NCBI RefSeq assembly: GCF_004366815.1
Contig: NZ_SORI01000006.1
Span: 80,993 to 144,992, forward strand
Length of the DNA stretch: 64,000 nucleotides
From: Aminivibrio pyruvatiphilus
Lineage (GTDB): Bacteria > Synergistota > Synergistia > Synergistales > Aminobacteriaceae
Direction of reading: 5' to 3'
The notes beneath the pieces are model-generated. The model searched no databases and was not told the origin of the DNA. It saw nothing but the letters and a program-made list of their open reading frames with translations. The translations under genes were made by a program, and so were the position numbers. This document shows, one piece after another, positions 17,187-25,232 of the stretch (position 1 is its first letter; the number at the start of each line of letters is the position of its first letter).

Positions 17187-17702
17187 ATGCCCAGAGTGTA
17201 TTACAGCACCATCATTTCAGCCCCCATCGAGGAAGTATGGGAATACGTGAGGGACTTCAACGCCCTGCCCAAGTGGCATCCGGGGATCAAGGCCAGTGAA
17301 ATCGAGGGCGGATGCGGCCCCGAATGCACCGCATGCGTGGGAAGCGTCCGCCATTTCCAGCTCGCCGACGGCTCCTGGATGAGAGAGCAGCTTCTCTCGC
17401 TCTCCGACGCCGATTTTTCCGTCACCTACACTATCCTGGAAACAGGCATGAAGCTGAAGAACTACGTGGCTTCCCTGAGCCTCGCGCCGGTCACAGCCAC
17501 CGATGAGACCTTCGCCGAATGGGAAGCCGTCTTCGACGTCACCGACCCGGCCGCGGAGGAGGAGACCACGGACATCGTCTACGGAGTATTCAGTTCGGGA
17601 CTCGAAAACCTGGATGAAATGCTCATGGAGGAGTTCGAAGGCGATTCCTGCTGCGGATGCGGCGAAGGGGAATGCGGCGGCTGCGGCTGCGGAGAGGAAT
17701 AA
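17187..17702 (+). CDS. SRPBCC (START-like) protein with cysteine-rich tail
   Basis: 171 residues from ATG 17187 (AAAAGGAGGG upstream). The first 145 or so residues form a polyketide-cyclase/SRPBCC lipid- or ligand-binding fold, indicated by ISAPIEEVWEYVRDFNALPKWHPGI, the typical proline/tryptophan opening. The C-terminus is unusual: CCGCGEGECGGCGCGEE, six Cys among seventeen residues with several acidic residues, which suggests metal binding. It is the third gene of the operon after the UPF0261 and PEP-hydrolase-like genes, 40 bases downstream. The ligand is unknown. Confidence 0.8.
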   Translation: MPRVYYSTIISAPIEEVWEYVRDFNALPKWHPGIKASEIEGGCGPECTACVGSVRHFQLADGSWMREQLLSLSDADFSVTYTILETGMKLKNYVASLSLAPVTATDETFAEWEAVFDVTDPAAEEETTDIVYGVFSSGLENLDEMLMEEFEGDSCCGCGEGECGGCGCGEE

Positions 17703-17765
17703 CCTGAAGGTTCCGGGACCGGGCGCATGCGTCCGGTCCCTCTTTTTCAGAAGGGGATGGAGGAT

Positions 17766-18518
17766 ATGAAAAAAAGAACAGCCGTTCTCGCCTTTCTGCT
17801 TCTTTTCCTTGCCGGCGCCGGAGAAGGCGCGGGCTGGTACAACATGTACACGGGAGGGGTCTGGAACAACCCCGGATCCTGCCTTATCGACACCATGATC
17901 TACAACAAGACCATGGCCAACGCCACACTGAAGACCATGCAAAAAAATCAGTCCCAGGGAACCCGGCCCCAGAAGCAGACTCCGCAGGCACCCCAGGCTT
18001 CCCGGGCACGCCCCACCACCTACCGGCCGTCGGGAAAGCCCTCCCCCGTTCCGTCCGCCCTCGCCCGGACGCTCACCGACAGGAAAGCGGACAGGGACAC
18101 CATGACCGCCTTCTTCAACGAGGCGCTGGCGAACTACGGGGACTACGCGCGGCAGGCAAAGCGCCCCAATGACCTTGGACTCGCCATGGCCTTCTTCTTC
18201 GGGGTGTGCATCGGCATCACCACAGACAACCAGGTGGACGATCCGGCCATATTCGCCGCCGCCCGGCAGATGGACGTGGTCCTCGCCGAACAGACGGGCG
18301 TCGGCTCCGCCCCCGATGCGAAAAAGGAGGAAATGGCCCACACCCTGGCCTGCCTCGCCACCTTCGCCCTTGCCGGCGTGACCCAGGCGGAGGAGGAAGG
18401 CAACCCTGAAGGGGCGGAATCCTTTCGGGAACTGGCACGGCAGTCCATGAGCGAAGTTTTCGGCATCGACGTGGACAGAGTGAAAATGGACCACGGAGGG
18501 CTCCGGATACTGGACTGA
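17766..18518 (+). CDS. exported protein of unknown function
   Basis: ATG 17766 (GGGATGGAGGAT upstream) starts a 250-residue protein with a signal peptide (MKKRTAVLAFLLLFLAGAGEGA). A Tyr/Asn/Met-rich mature start (GWYNMYTGGVWNNP) is followed by a Gln/Pro/Ser/Arg linker at about 60-100. The helical C-terminal domain contains TDRKADRDTMTAFFNEALANYGDYARQ and two hydrophobic helices around 140-160 and 200-215. I do not recognise it with certainty; it may belong to one of the DUF families of exported helical proteins. It is the last gene before the repeat block. Confidence 0.6.
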   Translation: MKKRTAVLAFLLLFLAGAGEGAGWYNMYTGGVWNNPGSCLIDTMIYNKTMANATLKTMQKNQSQGTRPQKQTPQAPQASRARPTTYRPSGKPSPVPSALARTLTDRKADRDTMTAFFNEALANYGDYARQAKRPNDLGLAMAFFFGVCIGITTDNQVDDPAIFAAARQMDVVLAEQTGVGSAPDAKKEEMAHTLACLATFALAGVTQAEEEGNPEGAESFRELARQSMSEVFGIDVDRVKMDHGGLRILD

Positions 18519-18540
18519 GCACCCGGTAAACAGAATGGTT

Positions 18541-19040
18541 TGACATCCCGAGCGAAGTGTATGTTTTGTCATCCCGAGCGAATGCTCGGGATCTCGCCTT
18601 TGCTGTCGTTCTGAGCGAAGCGAAGAACCTCGCTCTTGCTGTCGTTCAGAACTGAACGGTTGATCGCGGTCGCATTTGTTTGCCATCCAGAACGACCGAA
18701 GGGCGGAGGGATCTCGCCTTTGGTTCTGAGTACCGTCAAATCCTGAGATCCCTCCCCTCCGGGGACGCGATCGGCCAAAAACCGGCCTCGGGATGGCTCC
18801 TGAAAACCCACTGCGAGATCCTTCACTTCGTTCAGGATGACAAACCGGGATCCTTCACCTCCGGGGACGCTCCCTCCGCTTCGCTCTGAATGCTGCGCGA
18901 CCGCGACCGCGATCGCATTTGTTTGTCATCCCGAACAACCGAAGGGCGGAGGGATCTCGCCTTTGGTTTGAGTGCCGTCAAACCCTGAGATCCCTCCCCT
19001 CCGGGGACGCGATCGGCCAAAAACCGGCCTCGGGATGACA
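18541..19040. repeat. intergenic repeat block 2 with a ~124-bp direct duplication
   Basis: About 500 bases contain many GAGATCC/CGGGATGACA-type palindromic units. Within them 18671-18794 and 18914-19036 are nearly identical direct copies, both running from CGCATTTGTTTG through CCTCCCCTCCGGGGACGCGA to CCTCGGGATG. No gene is credible here. It fills most of the 722-base gap between the exported protein and the GntR-type regulator. Confidence 0.85.
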
Positions 19041-19125
19041 ATCCGAGGGCGAGTAAGCTTCTGCCCCTTCCCTCCTGCATCCAGCCTCCTTTTCCGGAAA
19101 TTCCGTTGTGAAAAAAAGAATCAAA

Positions 19126-19165
19126 TTGACTCTTTGTACCGGGAGTGTTAACGTTGTCTGACAAC
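19126..19165 (+). promoter_or_regulatory. promoter and palindromic operator of the FadR-type regulator
   Basis: TTGACT (19126-19131) is a good -35, with a weak -10 around 19149-19154. At 19153-19165 lies the perfect palindrome GTTGTCTGACAAC, overlapping the expected transcription start. TTGTCTGACAA-like palindromes are typical targets of FadR-subfamily GntR regulators, so autoregulation by the downstream gene is likely. I did not find a second copy at the other promoters of the locus. Confidence 0.6.
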
Positions 19166-19240
19166 AGACATTCAGGATCGAAAGTGCATCCTGTTTCTCC
19201 CTGCCCCTGGCTGAAAACGACACGGAGGAGGAGTCTTTTC

Positions 19241-19987
19241 TTGGACGTCATCCCATTCCAGAGAAAAAACCGGAGCGACGTGATTTTTGAAAAACTCCAG
19301 GAACTCATAGGTGACGGGCAATGGAAGCCCGGAGACCGTTTCCCCACGGAAATGGAGCTCACCCGGCTGTTCAACGTGGGGCGGTCCACCGTCCGGGAAG
19401 CACTGAACCACCTGAAAACCTCAAACCTCATCCAGGTCGTGCCCGGAAGGGGCACCTTCGTTACAGAACCTCTCGGGGTCGAACATCAGATCCTATCCCG
19501 CCACATTCCCGACAGCGCCACCGCACAGGAACTATTCAACATCATCGAATTCCGCATCTGCATAGAGCCTTCCACCGCCTATCTCGCGGCGGAACGGATC
19601 TCCCATGCCCAGAAGAAAAAAATCCTCGGTATCGCCGGGGCGGTGGACAACGAAGATCTTTCTCCGTCCGGGTTTGCCGAAACCGACATCGCATTCCATA
19701 TCTTTCTTGCGGAAATCACCGGCAACCCCCTTTGTGTGGAGACAATGAACTACCTCCACACCTTCTTCTACAAGCAGCAGATCGTCACGTCCCTCATCGC
19801 GGCACGAAAAAAGGCTGCGGCCCAGAGCCACATCGCCATAGCAAAAGCCGTGGCCGCCCATAACCCAAAGCTTGCGGAAAAGGAAATGCGTGCCCATCTG
19901 TGCAATACCAGGGAGTATCTTGAAAGCATCGTCCGGGAAACGGCCTTTTCGGGAGCGGCACCCCGGGAAAAAGAAAGCCGTTTATAG
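19241..19987 (+). CDS. FadR-subfamily GntR transcriptional regulator
   Basis: A TTG start at 19241 has an AGGAGGAG site 7 bases upstream; the frame is open further up, but without a site. The winged-helix domain (about 10-75) shows DVIFEKLQELIGDGQWKPGDRFPTEMELTRLFNVGRSTVREALNHL and VVPGRGTFV in order. The FCD effector domain follows (about 95-225), with FRICIEPSTAYLAAERI, ETDIAFHIFLAEITGNP and SHIAIAKAVAAHNPKLAEKEMRAHL, including the Asp/His metal-ligand pattern. The regulator probably senses a hydroxy or dicarboxylic acid and controls the catabolic genes that follow. Confidence 0.92.
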   Translation: MDVIPFQRKNRSDVIFEKLQELIGDGQWKPGDRFPTEMELTRLFNVGRSTVREALNHLKTSNLIQVVPGRGTFVTEPLGVEHQILSRHIPDSATAQELFNIIEFRICIEPSTAYLAAERISHAQKKKILGIAGAVDNEDLSPSGFAETDIAFHIFLAEITGNPLCVETMNYLHTFFYKQQIVTSLIAARKKAAAQSHIAIAKAVAAHNPKLAEKEMRAHLCNTREYLESIVRETAFSGAAPREKESRL

Positions 19988-20059
19988 ATTCAGCTGACAA
20001 GGTCCCGCTTTCAATTACACAGGGAAGCGGCAATTTTTTCCAACCAGGGGGATTTGAGT

Positions 20060-20137
20060 ATGATTGCACTTTTGAGGAGAACATCAGGAACTTCGAAAAG
20101 CAATCCCTTGCCCGCAGAAAGAGTGAACAGCAAATGA
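20060..20137 (+). CDS. 25-residue leader peptide overlapping the dehydrogenase start
   Basis: ATG 20060 has AGGGGGA 7 bases upstream and encodes 25 residues (starting MIALLRRTSGTSK). The TGA at 20135-20137 overlaps the dehydrogenase ATG at 20134 as ATGA. The dehydrogenase itself has only a poor ribosome site, so it may rely on coupled reinitiation from this small frame. No similar peptide is known to me. Confidence 0.45.
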   Translation: MIALLRRTSGTSKSNPLPAERVNSK

Positions 20138-21159
20138 AAGCTCTGGTATATCACGGCCCCAGAGAGTTGATCTGGGAGGATGCTCCTGATGTAACACTGG
20201 GCCCCAAGGATGTGAAAATCGCCGTAAAAGCAGTTGGGATATGCGGTTCCGATGTTCACGGATATCTGGGCCTTACGGGACGCCGCACACCTCCCATGAT
20301 TATGGGACATGAATTCTCCGGCGTTGTAGAGTCCATCGGCGAAAAGGTCACTCTGTGGAATGCCGGAGACCGTGTCACTGTTCAACCCGCTCAATTTTGC
20401 GGAACCTGTGATTTTTGCAAAGCGGGGCAGACAAATTTATGCGGGAACAAGCGTTTCTACGGCGCCATGGACTGCAACGGTGCCATGGCCGAGTATATCG
20501 CAGTCCCAGAACATCTCTTGTATCGCCTTCCCGACAATGTTCCCTTTGACGCGGGTTCCATGATCGAGGCGGCTGCCGTCGCCTACAGGGGGGTCAAAAA
20601 CGCCGGAGACCTGACCGGCAGGCATGTGCTTGTCATCGGCGCAGGGACCATCGGCCAGCTCGTTGTCTCCATCGCGCGCCTGAGAGGAGCAAAACGCATC
20701 TACATTTCCGATCTCAGTGACGCACGCCTTGCAACAGCGGTAAAAATGGGTGCGGACGTCACGTTGAATCCTCAGACCATGGACATACGCAAGGTCGTAA
20801 TGGACGCAACGGAGGGCAAGGGAGTCGATATCGCAATAGAAGCCGTCGGCGTCACCCCGAGCGCAAAACAGAGCATTGAACTCCTGCGGACAGGGGGAAC
20901 CGCTGTCTGGATCGGCAACTCGGCAAAGTTCGTCGAAGTTCCCATGCAGGAAATAGTCACGAGAGAACTCCGTATTCGCGGAACTTACATCTACTCTCAC
21001 GATGAGTTCGGGGAAGTCCTTGAAATGGTGAACAGCGGAGGTATTTCTTTCGATCCCATAATCAGTCTTCGCGCAAAAATGTCAGAAGGAGCCCGATGGT
21101 TTGCACAACTCGCCGATTCTCCGGGGGAACTGATAAAGATAGTTCTCATCCCGGAATAA
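20134..21159 (+). CDS. zinc-dependent alcohol/polyol dehydrogenase (MDR family), first copy
   Basis: 341 residues of the medium-chain dehydrogenase family. Catalytic zinc ligands are in GICGSDVHGY (Cys) and GHEFSGVVESIG (His, Glu); the structural zinc loop is CGTCDFCKAGQTNLC; the Rossmann motif is VIGAGTIGQLVV. This is the sorbitol/threonine dehydrogenase-like branch, oxidising a secondary alcohol of a polyol or hydroxy acid with NAD. It is the first metabolic gene after the FadR-type regulator and 20 bases before the TRAP genes, so it probably acts on the imported substrate. Confidence 0.92.
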   Translation: MKALVYHGPRELIWEDAPDVTLGPKDVKIAVKAVGICGSDVHGYLGLTGRRTPPMIMGHEFSGVVESIGEKVTLWNAGDRVTVQPAQFCGTCDFCKAGQTNLCGNKRFYGAMDCNGAMAEYIAVPEHLLYRLPDNVPFDAGSMIEAAAVAYRGVKNAGDLTGRHVLVIGAGTIGQLVVSIARLRGAKRIYISDLSDARLATAVKMGADVTLNPQTMDIRKVVMDATEGKGVDIAIEAVGVTPSAKQSIELLRTGGTAVWIGNSAKFVEVPMQEIVTRELRIRGTYIYSHDEFGEVLEMVNSGGISFDPIISLRAKMSEGARWFAQLADSPGELIKIVLIPE

Positions 21160-21178
21160 AACACGAGGAGGGAAAAAA

Positions 21179-22297
21179 ATGAAGGCTCAAAGCAGGAAGT
21201 TGGGGAAAGTCGCGGTGCTGTTGTCGGTTCTGTTTATCGCAACAATGGTTCTTGTCCTTTGCCAGACAGCAAATCAGGCTGCTGCACAGGACGACGTGAA
21301 AATCGAGGCCGAGAAGAAGAAGAATGCGGAGTTCGTGCTGAAACTTGCCTACACTGACGCAGCGAACTGGCCGGCAAGCGGAATCAAGCCTCTGGGAGAA
21401 CATGCTTTCGCCCTCATCTTCAAGAGTATCGTGGAATCGCGGTCCAACGGCGCTATGTATGTCGAACTCTTCCCCGCCACATCCATGGGACAGAGCAAGG
21501 AAGTCATCGAGATGGTCCAGACGGGAACGCTCGAAATGGGGATCCAGACCGGCGCATTGGCAGGGGTTTACCCGCCTGTGCAGGTAATCAACCTCCCCTA
21601 CGCGTTCCAGTCCGACGAGATCGCCTGGTGGATATTCGACAACAGCGAATTCTGGAAAAAAATGACAGCGGAAATCGAAGAAAAAACAGGCATTAAGGTG
21701 CTTGCAATGGGACAGAACGGAACCAGGCATTTCACCAACTCCAAGCGCCCGATCCGCGAACCCAAGGATATGGAAGGCCTGAAGTTCCGCGTCATGCCCT
21801 CCCCTATCTATGTGAAAACGCTGGAAGCCATGGGAGCAAGCGCAACACCGCTCGCCCACGGCGAAATTTACACATCATGCCAGACCAAGGTCGTTGACGG
21901 GCAGGAGAATCCCATCTGGAACATAGCGGCCAACAAATGGTACGAAGTTCAGGACTACATGACCCTCGACGGCCATACGTGGAGCGAGGACATGCTGATC
22001 ATCAATGCCAATTTCTTCAACAATCTTCCGAAGGCATTTCAGCAGATAATCCGTGCTGCAGCCTACCAGGGGCAGACTGCGGGACGCGCGTCCGAATCAC
22101 TGGGTTCACTGGTTACCGATTTCGCGATCCTCGAGAAAAACATGGAGATCTACTCTCCGACACCCGAGGAGATGGCAAAGTTCAAGGCTGCTGTCGTTCC
22201 CGTAGCCGACTGGCTTAAGCAGGAAATCGGCGCCAAGTACGTGGAAGATTTTTACAAAGCCGTCGAAGAAGCCGAAGCTGCTCTGGGATACAGATAG
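21179..22297 (+). CDS. dctP: TRAP transporter substrate-binding protein DctP, second system
   Basis: 372 residues; ATG 21179 follows CGAGGAGGGAAAAAA. The signal peptide (about 1-38) ends in QAAAQD. DctP hallmarks are YVELFPATSMGQSKEVIEMVQTGTLEMG, PYAFQSDEIAWWIFDN, LKFRVMPSPIYVKTLEAMGASATPLAHGEIYTSCQTKVVDGQENP (regions cited as landmarks) and HTWSEDMLIINANFFNNLP. It is a periplasmic receptor for the substrate of this locus. Base composition is less GC-rich than in the genes from 24.4 kb on. Confidence 0.95.
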   Translation: MKAQSRKLGKVAVLLSVLFIATMVLVLCQTANQAAAQDDVKIEAEKKKNAEFVLKLAYTDAANWPASGIKPLGEHAFALIFKSIVESRSNGAMYVELFPATSMGQSKEVIEMVQTGTLEMGIQTGALAGVYPPVQVINLPYAFQSDEIAWWIFDNSEFWKKMTAEIEEKTGIKVLAMGQNGTRHFTNSKRPIREPKDMEGLKFRVMPSPIYVKTLEAMGASATPLAHGEIYTSCQTKVVDGQENPIWNIAANKWYEVQDYMTLDGHTWSEDMLIINANFFNNLPKAFQQIIRAAAYQGQTAGRASESLGSLVTDFAILEKNMEIYSPTPEEMAKFKAAVVPVADWLKQEIGAKYVEDFYKAVEEAEAALGYR

Positions 22298-22315
22298 TTT
22301 TTTCCACGGAATCTG

Positions 22316-22347
22316 CGTGCAGGCTTCCATTCCCGGAAGCCTGCACG
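22316..22347 (+). promoter_or_regulatory. intercistronic hairpin after the second dctP
   Basis: A perfect 13-bp stem CGTGCAGGCTTCC (22316-22328) with its complement at 22335-22347 closes a 6-base loop between dctP and dctQ. There is no T run. The other TRAP operon has a comparable hairpin at the same place, which fits a role in raising receptor over permease levels. Confidence 0.7.
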
Positions 22348-22371
22348 TTACTAAACACGGCGGAGGACAAG

Positions 22372-22890
22372 ATGAGTGTACTCGATACATCATTCACACT
22401 TTCACGGAAGATAAGCGACATCGTCGAGCGGGCGAGCATATGCATAACGGTCTTCTACATTGCTGCTGTCTTCTGCGTCGTCTTCCTCGGAGTGATAATG
22501 CGGATCATCGGATCCACGTTTTCCTGGAGCGAGGAGATCTCCCGCTGGCTCCTGGTGGGAATCACGTATATCGGAGCCAGCCTTGCACTCAAGCGACAGC
22601 AGCACGTCGGCATCGCGCTGGTGATCCGCGCCCTTCCGAGAAAATGGTGCAGGATAACCGTCATTCTTATAGATATCGCTGTCATGGCCTTCATTTACTA
22701 TGGATTCAGAACGAGCCTCGCAACTGCTCTTCAATCAGCGAAACAGTTCGGCGACATCATAAAATTGCCTATGATGTACGTAAAGCTGAATCTTCCAGTC
22801 GGTTTTTTGTTCATGTTGGTCCATATGGTCTATTTTCTGCTCGGCGCATTCAGGGCAGAGGATCCCCAGGATTTCATCCTGAGCAGCTGA
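22372..22890 (+). CDS. dctQ: TRAP transporter small permease DctQ, second system
   Basis: 172 residues with four membrane segments; ATG 22372 follows GGCGGAGGACAAG. Characteristic motif: FSWSEEISRWLLVGITYIGASLALKRQQHVGI. It pairs with the DctM encoded 29 bases downstream. It is an inner-membrane component needed for transport of the substrate bound by the preceding DctP. Confidence 0.93.
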   Translation: MSVLDTSFTLSRKISDIVERASICITVFYIAAVFCVVFLGVIMRIIGSTFSWSEEISRWLLVGITYIGASLALKRQQHVGIALVIRALPRKWCRITVILIDIAVMAFIYYGFRTSLATALQSAKQFGDIIKLPMMYVKLNLPVGFLFMLVHMVYFLLGAFRAEDPQDFILSS

Positions 22891-22918
22891 CGGCCCGGCC
22901 TGAAACAGGAGAGATGTC

Positions 22919-24202
22919 ATGACTACACTGTTGTTGATTTTCATTGGAAGTTTCGCCATAGGCGTCCCTATTGCCTTCGTTCTGGGACTGACGGCACTGT
23001 ACTATCTTCTCTTCGTCAGCAGCGTGCCGATCATGATTCTGGGACAGCGCCTCTACGCGGGAGTCGATAACTTTGTTCTGCTGGCGATTCCTTTCTTCGT
23101 TTTCGCCGGCGAGCTGATGAACCGGACAAAAATTACGGAAGACCTGGTGAACTTCGCCAAAATGCTGGTCGGCTGGATTCCGGGTGCCCTGGCGCAGGTC
23201 AACATCGTTACAAGCGTCTTCTTCGCCGGGCTTACCGGAGCAGCCGTGGCCGATACGGCTGCCATAGGATCCATCCTCATTCCGGCCATGAAAGATGAAG
23301 GATACACGGCTGAATATGCGGCAGCGGTCACTGTGACATCCTCGATAATCGGTCCGATCATTCCTCCGAGCATCAACATGGTGGTCTACAGCACGGTGAC
23401 GATGGAATCGGTCGGCGCTCTTTTTATGGCCGGATTTGCCCCCGGCATTGCGATCGCACTCGGCCTTATGATAATAGCGCTTTTCTTCGCGTTAAGGGAA
23501 AACCACCCGAGGAGGAAAGAGCGGCTTGCAAAAGGAGAAGCCTGGCGTACCACCAGGAAATCCCTTCTTGCTCTGCTGGCACCTGTTATTCTGGTGGGAG
23601 GAATCTTCAGCGGTCAGTTCACTCCAACCGAGGCAGCCGCAGTAGCATGCGCTTACGTGCTTTTCGTCGGCGTCTTTATTTTCAGGACCCTCGGATGGAA
23701 GGAGATCTTCGAAAGCCTCAAAGTTACAGCAGTTACATCCTCCGTCATTTTGTTCATAATCTCCATAGCTACTGTGTTCGCCACAATGCTGACGCTGGAA
23801 AGAATCCCCGCCCACATCGCCCATTACATTCTCTCCCTGACTCAAAACAAATATATCTTCCTTCTGGTTATCAACATCTTTTTATTGTTTGTCGGGATGA
23901 TAATGGAGACCGGTGTAAGCGTCATTCTTCTGGCTCCTATTCTGCTTCCCGTTGCGACAAGCCTGGGAATTCATCCTCTTCACTTTGCGCTGGTCATGCT
24001 GGTCAATCTGAATATCGGTCTCAACACACCGCCGCTGGGAGTCTGCCTTTACGTTGCCGCCCCCATAGCGAAAGTACGGTTTGAGAAAATAGCACGAGCT
24101 GCAGTTCCGTTCATCGCAATGCAAATTGTTGTTTTGATGATCATCACATACATCCCGGAGATTATTCTCTTTCTCCCAAGACTCCTTGGTTATATAACAT
24201 AA
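22919..24202 (+). CDS. dctM: TRAP transporter large permease DctM, second system
   Basis: 427 residues, ATG 22919 after CAGGAGAGATGTC. Hallmarks: FFVFAGELMNRTKITEDLVNFA, FFAGLTGAAVADTAAIGSILIPAM, IIPPSINMVVYS and LNTPPLGVCLYVAAPI. It forms the sodium-coupled inner-membrane channel of the second TRAP system. The 195 bases after its stop hold a weak 8-bp hairpin (24261-24268 with 24284-24291) and then the ribosome site of the transketolase gene, so the operon probably continues. Confidence 0.95.
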   Translation: MTTLLLIFIGSFAIGVPIAFVLGLTALYYLLFVSSVPIMILGQRLYAGVDNFVLLAIPFFVFAGELMNRTKITEDLVNFAKMLVGWIPGALAQVNIVTSVFFAGLTGAAVADTAAIGSILIPAMKDEGYTAEYAAAVTVTSSIIGPIIPPSINMVVYSTVTMESVGALFMAGFAPGIAIALGLMIIALFFALRENHPRRKERLAKGEAWRTTRKSLLALLAPVILVGGIFSGQFTPTEAAAVACAYVLFVGVFIFRTLGWKEIFESLKVTAVTSSVILFIISIATVFATMLTLERIPAHIAHYILSLTQNKYIFLLVINIFLLFVGMIMETGVSVILLAPILLPVATSLGIHPLHFALVMLVNLNIGLNTPPLGVCLYVAAPIAKVRFEKIARAAVPFIAMQIVVLMIITYIPEIILFLPRLLGYIT

Positions 24203-24397
24203 GACAATAAACACAAAAGAGTTTCAGCGTGCTGTGCTGTTACCTGAACCGACATCCGGGTCAGTATGGAAGTTTTAAACACGCATACTGAAATTGCGAG
24301 GATAACATTCCCGGACTTTTCCGTTGCGCTGTTACCCTGATTGCCCCATGACACAAACAACATTTTCACAAGGACAATACTTTCCTGGAGGTGGATC

Positions 24398-25219
24398 ATG
24401 AATCCTGAAAGAATCGCAGAACTGAAAGAAAAGGCGCGGGCTGTGCGCCTCGGCATCATAGAGGCCCTCGGCCTCGAGAAGAGGGGACATCTCGGCGGTT
24501 CCATGTCATGCGCCGACATCGTGGCGGCCCTGTATTTCTACAAGATGCGCCACGACCCGAAAGACCGCTTTATGCCCGACCGGGACCGGTTTATCATGAG
24601 CAAGGGACATTCCGTGCTCGCCCAGTACGCCGCCCTCGCGGAGGCAGGCTATTTCCCGAAGGAGACCCTGAAGAAAACCAAGACCCTGGGATGCATCCTC
24701 CAGGGACACCCCGAGCGGGAGACCCCCGGAGTTGAGGCCAACACGGGTTCCCTCGGCCAGGGACTGTCCATCGGTGTGGGCATGGCTCTCGGAGGCCGGC
24801 TTGACGGTCTCGGCTACCACACGTGGGTTATCCTCGGCGACGGGGAACTTGCGGAAGGGCAGGTCTGGGAAGCCGTCACGGCAGCATCGGCCTTCAAGCT
24901 GGACAACCTCACAGCCATCGTGGACATGAACGGTATCCAGGCAGTGGGCAAGACCTGCGACCGGTACGATCTCGGCGACATCCGCGGCAAATTCTCCGCT
25001 TTCGGCTGGAAAACCTTCGAGATCGACGGCCACGACATGGCCCAGATAGTCCGTGCCCTGGATGAGGCGTCCGAAGTCAAGGGAGTCCCCACCGCCATCA
25101 TCGCCCGGACAGTGAAGGGCAAAGGCGTATCCTTCGCCGAGAACACCCACGCCTACCACAACAACCTGCTGACGAAGGAACAGCAGGAACAGGCCGTGCG
25201 CGAAATACTCGCCATGTGA
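24398..25219 (+). CDS. transketolase, N-terminal (TPP-binding) subunit
   Basis: ATG 24398 follows CTGGAGGTGGATC; 273 residues match the first third of a normal transketolase. Thiamine-diphosphate features: KRGHLGGSMSCADIVAALY, DRFIMSKGHSVLAQYAALAEAGYF, GSLGQGLSIGVGMAL and the GDGELAEGQVWEA metal/TPP-binding motif. The second subunit follows 13 bases downstream. Split transketolases are common in anaerobes, but this copy sits among uptake and dehydrogenase genes, suggesting a dedicated catabolic ketol transfer. The composition from here on is markedly more GC-rich than in the TRAP genes. Confidence 0.95.
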   Translation: MNPERIAELKEKARAVRLGIIEALGLEKRGHLGGSMSCADIVAALYFYKMRHDPKDRFMPDRDRFIMSKGHSVLAQYAALAEAGYFPKETLKKTKTLGCILQGHPERETPGVEANTGSLGQGLSIGVGMALGGRLDGLGYHTWVILGDGELAEGQVWEAVTAASAFKLDNLTAIVDMNGIQAVGKTCDRYDLGDIRGKFSAFGWKTFEIDGHDMAQIVRALDEASEVKGVPTAIIARTVKGKGVSFAENTHAYHNNLLTKEQQEQAVREILAM

Positions 25220-25232
25220 GGAGGACGGGACC

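Noticed and set aside
15287-17188. 633-codon open frame on the minus strand
   Set aside because: Antisense to the UPF0261 and PEP-hydrolase-like genes, rich in Gly/His/Val as shadows are, no ribosome site.
18671-19036. CRISPR array
   Set aside because: Only two long copies with a 119-base gap and no short regular repeat-spacer pattern; no cas genes.
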